This document shows positions 49,037 through 62,759 of a stretch of 64,000 nt of DNA, piece after piece; the first letter of the stretch is position 1, and each line of letters begins with the position of its first letter. The translations under genes were made by a program, and so were the position numbers. This DNA is from Progne subis subis (lineage: Eukaryota > Chordata > Aves > Passeriformes > Hirundinidae). The DNA lies in the NCBI GenBank assembly GCA_022316685.1, contig JAKJHU010000039.1, forward strand, positions 4,874,532-4,938,531. Reading direction: 5' to 3'. Under the pieces are notes generated by a model that worked only from the letters and a program-made list of their open reading frames with translations, did no database searches and was not told the DNA's origin.

Positions 49037-52000
49037 AGTTGTTGTTAACTTTTAAGGTAAATTTGGATACAACTGGAGGGGAACCTCACTATGAATGCAG
49101 CCTATACTATTTATAGTAAGTTTTCTCTCTAGCGGAAGACAGGGAATATTTGCCAAAAGAATTAGTACATCCAGGAGGGTTTTTGAAATATGAAAGATAC
49201 TTTTAAACTATGAAGAGAATTATAATTTTTGCCTAATATTTAGTAACCTTCAGATACTGTAATTCCACTTCAGATCCTGGAAAAACATTCCGGAGACAAA
49301 TATTAGTCTACCACTGGATAGTGAAGAGGAGGAACAAAATTACATTTCAAGGGGAAACTGTTTTAATTAGAGTTACCTTGTACACCTGCACAGCAGTCAC
49401 CTTCAGTACATCGTGGGAAGTGTTACACCCCACAACTGTTTATTCTTGCTACTATCAAATTCTGAGTCCATAAAGTAAGAAGCTCAAGATTGCTCCCAGG
49501 CATATTTATATCACCCTACATTTATGCTGCTGTAATGCAGAAAACTAACTTAAACACCCTTAACTGGTTGACTGTACATCCTACAATAGTAGTCTCTGCA
49601 AACACCCATCACATCTTAATCCATGACCTTTATGACAAAGGAATCCTTCATGGATGCTTCATTCTTTTATACTCCAGGATACATGAACAAACAGATGGAC
49701 AGGGCCCATTAATGCCCTTCCACAATTGTACTGAATGGCCTCACTATGATCCTGAAAGAAATCCAATTGTATTAAAAAATGGAAGGTGAATCTATTCTCA
49801 CAGGTAGCTGCATTTCTGTATCGGTACTTCTGCAGTGTAATCAATTTTCAGCATTTGGAAAGAAAGCCTGATTACATGGAAGCAGATCTCAGCAATCTCA
49901 TCATCAGCCCAGCAGACGAGAGCTGCCTGTGCAGAAGCTTACCAAGCACTATAGTAGAGCTCCATAGTTGTTAAACCACTTGGCATGCAAAACCATTTAC
50001 CCTGAATCATACCTGAGAAATAAAAGATCAGATGCTGAGCCTGCAGCACTGGCCCTTCCTTGGCTGAAGCAGAACAAGTTACGAGCTTATAAAAAACTTA
50101 CAACTTTCGAAGAAAACAAAAGACCATTTGTAATCCCAGCACTTACCTAGAAGAGCTGCTCAGTGACACCAGTTCCTTACCCTACAGATGTAGAGTCACT
50201 CATTGCCACAACTTCCTGATGTGATCTAACTCAGGCAATAGTGCAAATTCCTCACCTCAGTGACACTGCTACTTTGACAGAAGCCCAAAAAAGCCGGACT
50301 CTGTAAAAAGCAACAAGTGCAGAACTCCTCGCTGCCAAATAAAGGTAGCTGATGAAGACATCTTTTGGAGGCCAACACTTGCGAAAAATGTCCACCTTGA
50401 TGAAATACCTGCCAGGTCTAGTAACACATTTTTGTGAAGCAGGCGCCATGTCAAGAATTCTGTTTTTTCTTTGTCCTAGGACTCAAAATCTCCAATGCAT
50501 TATATATAAAAAAACACATCACTGAACACTACAGCTTAATTATTAAGTGTTATGTGTGTGGCAAGATGAATGGCAGACATTTCAATTCACTATCTACATG
50601 TTTTAAATTCTGACTTGAAATTCAGTTACTGAGAGGATGTCTTCTTTAGTTCAAACTGACCCAGATGATCAGCTGAAGTACCCAACACAGAGTCACTTAT
50701 GTGAGAACCCAGGATCCATTTTATTGTCCAGTCAAGTCTGAAAAATAGTTACATTTCCTTCTCTTGAAGACATACCAGAGATTTGATTCTGGATAAAATA
50801 AGCCTTCCTGATAGGATATTTATTACAGAAATGTACTCTTAAATCATGGGCTCCACCATCTATGCGACATTTGGATCCATTAACTACACCTCCAGCACAT
50901 GCAAGACTGTTTGAATAGGGCCAATCTAATTTCACAGTGCAGCTGCGACAACAGTTCCATTCTCACTCACAGACCTCAAGTAAATTTTGCAATAGTCTCT
51001 ACTTAGGAGAGGTATGTTAATTTGGCTACAGATATTATACAGGAGGATGCTGAGAGCATTGATACCTATTATTTCCTTCGAAAAACCAAAACTACTCTAA
51101 GCTTTAACATCATAGTGCAGGTAAAGAACGTATAGTAGGAAAGATGGTGCTTATCAGTTTCATTTTATTCACTTTGTATTTTCTGCTACTGCAATGTGTT
51201 CTGCAAGTGAAGAGGTTTCCTTTTACTGACCTTGGCATTCATCAGGACTATACTGTGATTTATATTGAGAATTCCAGGCCTTTATCTGATCTTATAAATA
51301 AATGTAAAATACATAAAACAATTATCCTAGTGTAAAATTGAATTTTATCTCTCTGTAATCAGCTTTTGTCTATGATACAGTATTTCTGTGTTTGAATACA
51401 ATTCAAAATTAATAACAGGTTTAATTTATTTTCTGACTTTTCATTATCTTGACATTTTAACAATCTTTTTGTTATATATTCAGGCTTTAATTTTATCTAG
51501 GGCTTCAACCCCACAGTTCCTTTTTAGACATGTACAATGTGTCTTTCAGAATATCCATTCAAAGAATAAGTCTGCTAAAAGAACACATAGGCCATTTAAC
51601 AGACCAAGAAAAAGTATTAAAAAGAGCAGGGCTTTAAAACAAAGAAAAACACCAGATTAAGAGAGAAAATTTAGCATTGCATGTAAATGACAGGAAAAAA
51701 CACATATTAGAAGAAATCACAAGTTACAGCGAAAAATTAGAAGTAAAAAGTAGAGTTCTGAAATTGGTGATTCCAGAAATTATTAACAGATAGCTTAGAT
51801 TTAATGGTTTTAATAGCTAGAAGAGACAACTAAGGATTTATTTTTCCTATTAAAGGGTAGTCACAACTTTATATTGAAAGCAATAGCATTAGCAATTTAA
51901 TACAGAGACAGAGACATGATAACAGATATTTACAGGTGTCTTATCTGGATGTGAGGCTTTCAGTACTTTACAAGTAATTTTTTTGCCTTATATGTAATTT

Positions 52001-52238
52001 ATACAAATGCACCAACCTAATAGTTTATTTTCTTTTTTAAATTCAATTAATTAACTTCAACTAACTATCCTCAACGTTTTACTATCTCAGACGTACATAT
52101 GTTGATTTCAAAGAAAGTATGTCTCATGTCAAGTTCTCACCAGCATGTGGGGCTTAAGTAGACTTCATAAGCAAGTGCTATGGTTTACACAGGCAACTTC
52201 ATTTGAAGCAAAAAGCTCAGAATTAGAGATGGTTGGGG
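49037..52238. other. Unassigned sequence, 5' of MIPOL1 exon 1
   Basis: Moderately GC-richer between about 49600 and 50460. On the minus strand an ATG in context GGCGCCATG (complement; ATG at 50449-50447) opens a frame that reaches a good donor CACTGAG|GTGAGG at 50256. It could be a non-coding or alternative 5' exon, but nothing else supports that. No transposon was recognised. Confidence 0.4.
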
Positions 52239-52242
52239 AAAA

Positions 52243-52266
<24 letters not shown>
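52239..52266 (+). repeat. Poly-A tract (A28)
   Basis: An uninterrupted run of 28 A, the longest homopolymer in the window. The upstream sequence (GATGGTTGGGG) matches no retroelement tail that I recognise. Confidence 0.9.
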
Positions 52267-52273
<7 letters not shown>

Positions 52274-53551
52274 CAGACATACACAATACAGCATGAGAAA
52301 ATATCCTAGAAAGATTGTGATGAATAAATACAAAGAATGTTATGGCTATATGGGCTGACAGCAAAAGTGTCCCTTTCCATACACGGCAAGAAGTCCACAG
52401 CCACTCTGCACAAAGCCAGACTGGCCACACCACAGCTGTTAGAGCAGCAGCAGCGGGATTCCTTCATGTCTGCAGCAAACGAAGCTGCTCACTGGGCCTT
52501 TGTGATTAGAAGAGGAATGTGATAACCATGGTGGTCTAGACTGCTACAAGTAAAAACAACACGCCCCAAAACGAGTGGTCCTTGGTCTGAAGTGGCTGTG
52601 GTCAGGATGAGGCATGTTCAGGAAGCAGTCCCTAGAATACTTTGTGATAAACATACATGGAGAAAATAACACGAAAGAGCAGTACAGTTAACTGAATAAA
52701 AGGTTAAAGAAAATAAACTGTATTTTTGCAGCTTAGCATTTATTTGTGAACTGCTGGTGCAACTCTATGCTTGACAGAAAAGCTATGAGGCTTTTGGTAG
52801 CTTGACAAGACAATCTACAGGCTTGAATGAAATGTTCAGCTTAAGGAATTAGAATAAATCTGATGACTGATGTGCTACTGAACGTGACAGACTGTCACCT
52901 GTTTTAAACAGGATCTCTGTAGGATGTACTGAAAGCAGTATTTTCCCATTATCTTAAACATACTAAGACTTTTCCCAATGAATTCTGCCTAATCTATAAA
53001 GACAAAAGATCTCCTCAAACTCTTGGCATTTCTATAAAGTAGTGAAATAACCATTTGGTTTACTCGCATAATTAATTAATGATGACACTGTATTTATGTG
53101 ATTAATTTACAACTAGTCACAAAAGTATACCACAAAAAAAAAAATACTCTCACTTCCTGAATTAAGTATAAAATTATAAAAAATGCACAATAAGAGATTA
53201 AAGCAGCTTATTTAAACACTATTTGTAAACAGGCTTTCACATATGAAAATATCAAAATGTTTCTCTGTTATCAAAGCAGATTTTATACAAAAATAGCTAG
53301 AGACATTCCTTAATAGCTTTTGAAAATCAAGAAAAAAAATAAAAAAACCTATAGTCAAATGATATTGCAACACATATATTTAAAAAAAAAAAAAACAAAA
53401 AAACCCAAAAACTAAAAAAAACCCAACACACCTAAAAAACTGTAGTTTTAATTTGGCCAAATCCTTAAAATATTTTAAACCATTACCTTAATCATATACA
53501 TAGACACATATATAAATAATGTAAAATAGATAAAAAACCTTGGAATGTAGT

Positions 53552-53595
53552 TGACCCAATGCTATTTTAAATAGCTGACCCAATGCTATTTTAAA
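53552..53595 (+). repeat. Short tandem duplication, 24-bp period
   Basis: TGACCCAATGCTATTTTAAA occurs at 53552-53571 and again at 53576-53595, identical over 20 bp. A recent replication-slippage event is likely. Confidence 0.9.
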
Positions 53596-53901
53596 AACCA
53601 TATAAGCAACAAAAACTTTGGCAAGATCTAGGCTGAAACAAGAATATCCTTCCTCTGGATAAACAGTCCCTGTAGGAATTACTAAGGTGTTTTACCATCT
53701 CCTTATCCTAGAGATAATGACTCAAATCTGTCCTACAAATACAAAATATGGAAAAAAGGATTTTGGGATATCCACCTGGAATCTGTACTTTAGATACAGG
53801 GAATGGGCAAAACTGCTCATTGGTAGATAAAGCGCAGTAACATCAGTTTGAACTACACTGTATTTGCAAAGCTGAGCAGGGAAGTCAGCACAACTCCTCA
53901 G

Positions 53902-53940
53902 CTCCAAAGGGGAATAAAATCCATCTCCAAAGGGGAATAA
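53902..53940 (+). repeat. Short tandem duplication, 23-bp period
   Basis: CTCCAAAGGGGAATAA occurs at 53902-53917 and 53925-53940, identical over 16 bp. Confidence 0.9.
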
Positions 53941-55931
53941 GAATGAAACCAGCCACCAATGTCATTTTACCTTCAGAAAACGCTAAGTGTCAGAAGTGCA
54001 TATAATTTAAAATATATTAGCTATCAGGTGAAATTTCTTCTTAGTTGATTAATTGGTTAATTGGTTCTCAACTATAATTTCATGTAACTTTTTTAAGTTC
54101 ATATGGAATAGTCCACACTGTTTAGCTCATAAATGTCAGTATTAGACTAATTTGCCTTGCTAGTTCCCTTTACTGCTATACAGGAACATCACAATTACTG
54201 CTAATTAGCCCAGCAGACTTCTAGGCATGAGCCAGATTGCAAGTAAAATACCACATGTATTTTACTAACAGAATAGAGCTAAGACTTTGAATGATGCTTT
54301 GCCATTATGGCTAGTGAGCTTATAAATAAAAAAAAAGCTAAACTCAGAATATTAAAGCTTTGCCCACTCCTGCTGCCAAGATATAAATTTAAGTAAAAAA
54401 AAAAGTTCAAGGACCTCAGTGCAAAATAGTATTGCTTTTGTAAGACCACAGCTAGGTGTCCCTTCATCCCCTATTTGCACTCAGAAACCACTCAGGCCTC
54501 AGAAGACCAAGAGATGTTTTTCAAACATTTCTTTTACAGCTCATCAATAGAGGATATCACAAGCCTCTGCACAAGCTAATGTTATGTTCTGTGTTTTGCA
54601 GGAGTCCTTTATATGCCTCAGTTACCATAATCTCCTTCCCCACATAATGTAACTTGTTAACAAAAACCACTGTGACAGGGATAAAATGTCATGCTAGAGG
54701 CAACTATCAGTAGGTCTTTGAGGTATTCTATACAGTCAGCAGAAAAATGTATTACTTATGCTTATATCAGAAGTACAAATTAATGTGTTTCACTATCACC
54801 TGTGATCTTTTGGATTGCGAATGAACCAGAGCCTAGAAGCTCTGATACTTCCCAAAGCTTTTCACAATTGATAGCTCTACATTTCTATCATCTTCCCCGG
54901 GTCAAAACATCAGTCCTCACTACAACCTTTGCTATTCAACATGTGCTGTACTTCCCGGCTGAATGCTTCAGGCACTATACAAAATCTCTCAAAGGACTCA
55001 GGTGCTGATACTTAAGGAATGCTGCACACACAGAGGTGGTCTTCACTTTCTTCAGAGTAACTGCCAAATTCAACTGATGCATCAAGCACAGAAAAACACT
55101 GGTTATCAGTCATCTTTTCATGATGTTCTCCATGCAATGGCAGGCGCAAGACTTGGTGTTTCTGTATTTTTTTTTTTAAAGATTTAAAGGCCAAGTTTAT
55201 TGAAGGCTTGTCTTATTTCCCTCACCTTTCAATGACCAGTATATCCACTCTGTTGACTTTACCACTCATTTCAGGCATCATACAAGATTATTAAGCTTTT
55301 CTTTTGCTTTTAAGGGCATTCATTGGAATGTAATTTTCTGAACATTTTTCAGCTCTACCCTGTATTTCCCTGAAAGCTTTACTGTCAAACTTCTTCTGAA
55401 AGAAACTCCCTCCTCTCCAAAGAAAACATCCCCTTTACAATAACATGAGCTAAACTTTGTAACCATGCCCTTGAGACGCAGGTTAAGCTAATTTTCATAA
55501 ACACTCAAGTCAAATACTTATATTCTGCTACAACTTCCTATTTGTGCTAGTATCACTGCCTCTGGTACTAACTAAATCAAAAGTCAAAGAAGACAAAAAC
55601 ACAATGGCTCAAAACAAAAGGGCATGCTCATTCTTGAACAAAACAATGGTGGCTTAAGATATCACTAATGCCATATATGTATGTTGCAACTTCATTCATA
55701 TGTGAGAAGTCATTGTTGCATAGAAGTAAAATTTCTTCGGAATTATTATTAGAATTTTAAAAATTGAGACCTGCTTAAGTAAATTGTATTTATATAAATT
55801 TAGAAACTCTTCCCTCACAAATTTAAGCTGTATATCCATCTATCATCAATGCTTCTACAAATTTACAAAATGCTTTCCATTACACATTCTAGAAAAGAGT
55901 ATTTTTATTATTGAAAAGATACGTTACTACT

Positions 55932-56504
55932 TGTACTGACTCTGGTTTGGATGTCATTAACTTCCTTCATAACAGCACACATAGTACTTTGGTGTTTTGA
56001 GGTTATAGCTAAAACATTGCTGATAACACTACCAGTATTCTCAATATTGCGTACACTGCTTCCACAGCATCAAGGCTTCTGTTTCCCACCAACTCTGCCC
56101 CTCCAGAGAGTAGCTTGGACATGGGCAAGAACTTGTGAGGGGACAGAGCTGACCCAAACCACGTAAAAGGATATCCCACACCATATAATGTCACGTTTAG
56201 CAATGGGAACTGGGTAAAGCAAAGAACGGGGTATGCGGTTTTTCTTCCAAAGCTGCTGCTCTCTGAGACTGGCTGGACCACGGTGGGCTGCAGGTGAGAG
56301 GTAGCGAGTGACTCCATTTGCATAAATTGTTGTTGTTTTTAGTTTTGTTTGGTTGATTTGTTCTTCTTTCCTTTTCCTTTGCTTATTAAACTGTTGTTGT
56401 CTTGGATCGTGAATTTTCTTCCACCCTCCTTATTTTCCTCTTCAGCCTGCTGGAGGGAGCAGCTGTGCAGGTGTTTAGCTGCTGGCTGGGGTCAAGCCCA
56501 CACA
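55932..56504 (+). mobile_element. Solo LTR of an avian ERVL-type element
   Basis: 573 bp in plus orientation, starting TGTACTGACTCTGG and ending CAAGCCCACACA. Ordered matches to the common avian LTR family recalled from many bird genomes: GTCATTAACTTCCTTCATAACAG, TTGCTGATAACAC, CATGGGCAAGAACTTGTGAGGGGACA, GGATATCCCACACCATATAATGTCA, CTTTTCCTTTGCTTATTAAACTG (polyadenylation-signal region) and GCTGCTGGCTGGGGTCAAGC. No internal region or second LTR is adjacent, so it is a solo LTR left by recombination. A clear target duplication is not visible. Any promoter activity would run away from MIPOL1. Confidence 0.8.
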
Positions 56505-56672
56505 ACTGTTTATTTCTTCCTTTCAAAGCACAAGGATGTTTATAGCTGTGATTTGTGTGGTTTTTTTAAAAATGCACTGAAACAATAACAAATTGGAATA
56601 TTGTCTATAGCTTCCTCTCCAGACTGTAACAAATAACTAGGTTTGAATGACTGGAGTGCTGCTACCATGAAC
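56505..56672. other. Short spacer between solo LTR and CR1
   Basis: 168 bp of unique sequence; nothing recognised. Confidence 0.5.
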
Positions 56673-56793
56673 CACAGCATAGTCTGGGATGGAAGGGATC
56701 TTGAAGACCACCTATTCCAACCTCCTGCCAGAGCCAGGGAAACATTCCATTAGATCAGGTTGCTCAAAGCCCCATCCAACTACATGCCATATG
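56673..56793 (-). mobile_element. CR1 LINE 3' terminal fragment
   Basis: About 120 bp of CR1 in minus orientation. On the plus strand it reads CACAGCATAGTCTGGGATGG, AAGGGATCTTGAAGACCACC, TATTCCAACCTCCTGCC and ATTAGATCAGGTTGCTCAAAGCCCCATCCAAC. It is strongly 5'-truncated. Confidence 0.9.
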
Positions 56794-59700
56794 AAAGAGA
56801 ATCCATAATTTCATTTTTGCAAACTATAAGCGAAAGGGACTACTAACCATCAAAACGAATAAAGAAAAAAAAAATTGATACAATTCCAGCAGAATTCTAA
56901 CTGAATAATTTATTTTGGAAAAATGCTTTCACAATCTCACTTCTAAGTGCATTCCCTTACATCTGAATGCCAGTTTAATACACACAATGAACAGCAGGTA
57001 GAAACACATTTCCAAAGATTATTCCAGATTGCAACTTAGCCCAGTATTCATATAGTCATCAGACAAATCTTCAGGCTTTGAGAATGACTTAATTTTTCTT
57101 TTGAGATATAAGGTACAGTACAGGAGTGTTACTGTGCAGAAATATTAGTCAGAGCAAAACCAGCAGGGACCCACACCCTTCCCATTGTTTTGAAATGTAA
57201 ACATTAAGACACTTGGAATTTCAAATAAAAAATGCAGGGCATATGCTATAGAAATGGGCATACTTGTTACAATCACAGAATACTACTAATCTCATATATT
57301 TCAAACACAGACTTACTGGAACAAACCCTCCCCCAACAACAACAAAACCTTACTATCTATTTTCTCTCAAACATTATCCTCTTTTCTCCCTTCAAAATTA
57401 AGAACTGCATTTTAAATTTTCAAATAAAATTAGCATCTTGCTGCTTAAGGACTGTTTTTACACTAGAGTCGCTTGGCTATGTACAAAACTGCATCAGGTA
57501 AACTGCTTTCTTAAGAAAGCTGCAAAAAACTTGGACATTTTTCACAGTTCTACAAGTGGCTGACACAAATGTCAACAAACCCAGTCCACTGTATCATTTG
57601 GCTAAGCCACGTAACAGCTCTGGGCTGTGGGTGTGGACACAGTGTGTGAAACAGGCAATACGCAAGATTAGTTACTGCTGATTTTGAATTTCTGAACTGC
57701 TCTATTCAACAATTTTCTATACTCAAAAATATGGGTTAAGAAAATCAGCAGTTAGCATATATGAAAAACAAAACTACAAAACTAAATCCCAAAACCTGTG
57801 TTTTAATCTGCTTTTTAAGTTTCTTAAGAGCTTCCCATAGGCCGTGTTTTCGATGGTTTCAACCAAGATCTGCCTAAGGACATGCAGCTGGCTCAGAAGT
57901 TAACAAAAAAAAACGTGGCAAGCCACATGGGCTCTCGTCCTTGCTGTACCCTGGAACAGACTGGGTATTTCACCCGATCGCCTGCCCGTCATGAACATCA
58001 CAAAGCTGCTCCTAAGCATCTCAGCACACAATCACTGCCTTGACTTGCATGGCTAATGGTAGACATTTAATTTTAAACCCATATTCATTTATATGAATAA
58101 AACATATCACAGATACATGCTCAAGAAGCTGCTCTCGCCTGGTGCTCAGATTAGAGAGGCTGCAAGTTCTCTCATGAGCCTGCTCAGAGCTGGCTGCTGG
58201 CACAGGGCTCCATCTGCCGGTGTGCGATCCTACACACCTATGGGAAGAGCTGGTGGGGAAAAAATACATCAAAATCTCAACAGCTATTTCACATCTCTGT
58301 TTGCTAATGAGATATTCAGAAGACATAATGTGAGACTATTCAGAAAACACTACGATTTCAGAAGAAAATAATCGACAAACTACATTCATTCCCATGCTAG
58401 GTTGAAACTGTTGTATATGTATGAAATCTTTTGTTACCCTTTAATATTTGGAAAAAATGTCTCAAAAACTGTTATAAAGAAGCACCATTTTTCTACATGA
58501 TGCAGCATATGATTACACACTCCCAGTCCAGATGTGAAGCTTTATTGTTCCTTCTCAATAAAGCAAATAAGCAAACACAAATAACTCAAAAACTACTGAA
58601 AACTACATCACAATTTAAGGCATTAGAGGTCATCTTCTTCATTAAAAAAGGAAACTCCTCAAACATGCAAAAACAAAGTTTCAGAAGGCAACTACTGTCC
58701 ATATTCAAGGGTATTTCTGCACAGTGGGAACTGCAGCTAAATTATATCTAATTTTAAAGATTAATGTGACTACTGCTGTCACATGCAGCATTTCTCAAAT
58801 TGAGCCATTTAAACCTCGCCTTAATAACCCTGCCATGCCTTCAATTTGTGTGCGGGAGTGAAAAAGAGCAGTCTTTCCCTCCCCAGGGCCCTTTGTGCCC
58901 ATCAGCCAAAGTTATTGAGCTCTGGCTGCAGGAGAGCAGACTAAACAGAAAGAAGGACAAGCAGTGCTGTGCCTTCTGTGCAGCACTTCAGCAGGGGCCT
59001 GAGCTTGCCAAGGGCCAACAGCTGGCTGAGCAGCCAGTCCAATTCTATTCTCCATGGCACGTCTAGCCATAACAGCACCTACCTTAGGACCTGGTGCAAG
59101 AAAAGAGTGTGGAAAGTGTGCAGGAAATGGACAGTGAGTTCCACCACCCCACCTCTTTTCTTTAAATATCCTGTTTCACAACACCATGTTGAAGGCAGCT
59201 GAGCACGGCTCACAACAGGGTAAGGGAATCCTTGAAATACCCATATCCCTCACAATGTACCTAAACACAGGAAAAGATGCAACTAATTTAGTCAGAAACA
59301 CCTGAAAACAACCAATAGATGGTCACAGCAAGAAGGCAAGAATAGAGCACAGAGCAGTAAAATTGAGGCTCTATCCTGTAAGGCAAGGAGAATTGGTGAA
59401 AAAGGGCATCAGGGAATTCACGTAGCTCCTCCTGCGGCTCAGTTTTCCCAAAGTAGCTTGTTCCGCATAAATGACAATTGAAGAGACTAATGGAAAAGAA
59501 AATCTCCTACAATGAACTTTACATAGCGCCACAAAATGAGAACAGAATACTGTCTTTCTTTTTTTTTATTTTTAATTTTAACTTGAAGGAAAAGCAAATT
59601 TTAAAGCTTGAAAGTGGCTTTTCCACTTGCTAAATTTAAATTTTAATCAAAATGCACTTTAAAATAAAACTAAACAGAACTATGGGTTTGTTGATGTCTC

Positions 59701-62700
59701 TTTAAGGAACAATGACATCAATGCAGGCTACACTTGAGAAGGATATAGGTGTGGAACTACATCCTTTTTCATCATACAGTCAGGTGCAAAGGGAAAAGTT
59801 AAACTTCAAGATTCCTGTGGTTTAATGAAAATAAATACCATTACAAACAGATCCAAGAACACAGACGCATAAAATACTGTTTGTTTTTCTTCAGATAGAG
59901 ATCATGGGAATGGAGATATTTAACTACTTCAAGACTAATTTTTATTTCATTTTAATCTGTTTACAGCCAGCAATTTCCTGGTACCAACTGGCAGAGGCAA
60001 AAAAAAGAAAAAGAAAAAAGTGGAAAAAAGTGAACTAGCACCTGTGAATAGTTTTAAATTGGTGTCTAAGTATTTGATTGGCCTGCGAAGCAACTAAATG
60101 TCTATCATAGTTCCTGTATCACTCATCTAGTAATATTTGTAAAAAAGAAACTAAAAATAAGAAAACATTTCTGTAGCTCTACACGAAGAGCTACAAAAAT
60201 TTCAATAAACCTTAAAATTGTGGTGGGTGTTTCACACCCCAATTTCCTCATTACAAGGAAGGCACCAAGGAGCAAACTGACCACACAGCACTAATGTTAA
60301 ATCTCAGACAAGGAAAACCACATCCTAGTACTCTGCCATAACAGCAAATGGAAAAACTGCCTGTGTCTGTGCACACACAAAAAGCACACTATAGAAATAC
60401 ATGACGAAAAACACGGCTTTGTTTCTCCCACTTGCATCTAAAAATTTACATAGCCAATTTAACACGCTCCCACTCCAAAATCACTTAGTGCCTAAAATTC
60501 CTATAGAACCTGAAATTTTATTTACTTGAATGCGATTCACAAGAACACATTGAGAAGCAGCATATTAAAGCAAGTTCAACTGCAGATCACAGAAATTTTA
60601 AGTTAAGAGCAGTATTTAAGGAAAGTAAGTTCTGACTTTTTAAGAGCAATGCTAATAACTTTATTAAACTATTCTATGGATACTAACAATTTTATTATAT
60701 CAATATGACTAATGATATTATGGGATGGGATAATTTAGGCAACTACAAGAAGCATAAATTATAATATCCAACACAACATTGCATTAGACATTTATCTTCA
60801 CATTTTGCCATAAAATCTCTCTGAAACAGCACTAACTTTCAAAAAGAAGTATATAACTATGTATCATACTATTATTGAGACAAATAAATGCTTAAAAAAA
60901 GAATACACTCATTTTTGCACAACTTTCAATAGCTTTGAAGACACCACTGGAATGTCTTAGCTTTTCTAATTATGCTCAGTCAGTATTCTCAGATCACTTA
61001 ACTGCACTCAGCTGCAAGCTGAGATACTACTTTTCTTGATGAATACATTTATTTTTTTGGCAGTCAATTCCTAAAATGAAGTTAAATCTGTAACAGGTAG
61101 GAAAGAAAAAATAGAAGTATAGTAAGCATAATACAAAGTGATATTTTCTTTCCTATCAAATACAATAGGCAAGCAAGAAGAATGGTTCCATTTTCTCACC
61201 TTTGAAACATCAGAATTAACAAGAGAGGGGTGTCAAACATATACATTTGGAAATAGTGCAATGTAAGAAAGCTAAAGCAGAGTTGATTAACCCCAAAGGA
61301 AACAAGTCAGGAACATCTTTTTTTAAAAAAAAAAAAAAAAAAGGAAAGATTTAAACATATTTAACTTTATGCACTAAAAACTGAAACAGCAAAAAAAAGT
61401 ATTTAAAATTGTGCAAACATTCTATAAAAAGAAATACTTTAATACTTTTCATTTCCATACATCTCAACTGCCATGCCTCGGAAAGCCCTATGACCTTTTC
61501 ACCAAGCCAATCTAAGCTTAGGATCATTCTTTTGTTAAACTGGCAACTAAGAACATTTTTGAGTTCTAGTCCCACCAAGGGCAACTCATACACATGCCCA
61601 CCCATGAAGTAATTCTTCAGCACTAAATACTCCCTTTACAACTGGACATTTTTATTTACACGATAAAGTACAAATAAACTTGTAAATTGTCTTAAGTAAA
61701 TTACTACCATAAATTTAAAATGCAGCCAGTTTGCTTCAAGTACAGCAGGTTTTGATCCCATGTTAAATTCCCTCACAATGGAGCATCCTACAGCATTTTC
61801 AGAATAGTTTTGCTTCAGATACAACCCCGCTCTCATTCCGCAAATCCTGACGGTAACTGCCAGCCTCTCCCTCTAGACCTACCACCCCCTCCCAAAGACC
61901 TAATCAACAACCAAGCATTTTAATCCTTTTTTGTCCTAATACTACATTACTGCACCAGATTAGATTTTTCTAATTTATTTCACACTTAACATTTAAATTA
62001 GTGCATAGCTAGTGAGAATATTACTATTTAAATGAACATATAACTTAAAGATCAAATTCTGTCTTCAACAGATTTACATAAAAGGACAGAAAGGATAACA
62101 TTTGTCTACCAGCGTGTTATGTGGATCTCCTTAACTCAATTTATTATGGATTTCATGGTGCAAAAATTAATGCCCTCCAGGAGCTGAACTCATTACCAAT
62201 TACTTCTTCCAAACCCACAGTGTAATCCCGTGCTTTTATGACTGATAGGAGTTTTGCCATTCACTTAAAGGGAAGCTGGATCTGTTCCTGGGTTTGCTAC
62301 TCTAGCAAGAGATACTGAACAAAATGATACCACAGCCACTCTCTTGAGTTTTTTCCTATTACTTTTTTTTTATTACTTAACAGATACTATGAACTGGTCT
62401 CATGTATTTTAGTCCCTGCTAAAAATAAAACAAACATCTTGATAATTTTAATTACATATGAAGCCAACAACAGTATTATACGCCTTTTTCCCATTCTGAA
62501 TTTCCAGAATATATTTCAGCAACTATAATGGCAACCAGTCTGTAAGTCATTCATGGACCCTGCTTAGCCCTTCAACTCCTTCCCTACTCTGGAACCCACA
62601 GGAGCATTCCTGCAAGTCATCTGGTGCTCCTGTAGCACAGCCAAGTCACAACGCACACACAAACAGCCTCCCATCAGCCACCTGACCCAAAAAACTCCTT

Positions 62701-62759
62701 CTACTAGAGAAAAGCAGAGGCAAACAAAACAAAAACACAGGTAACAAACAAAAAGGGGG
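56794..62759. other. Unassigned sequence near the right end
   Basis: 6 kb of mostly unique AT-rich sequence with a GC-richer patch at about 58800-59220 and an A18 run at 61325-61342. No exon, transposon or promoter was recognised. Confidence 0.45.

Larger units (their letters stand above)
52267..55931. other. Unassigned AT-rich sequence
   Basis: 3.7 kb without recognised genes or transposons. It contains an A/C-rich tract at about 53380-53432 and two short tandem duplications (53552-53595 and 53902-53940). Confidence 0.4.
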
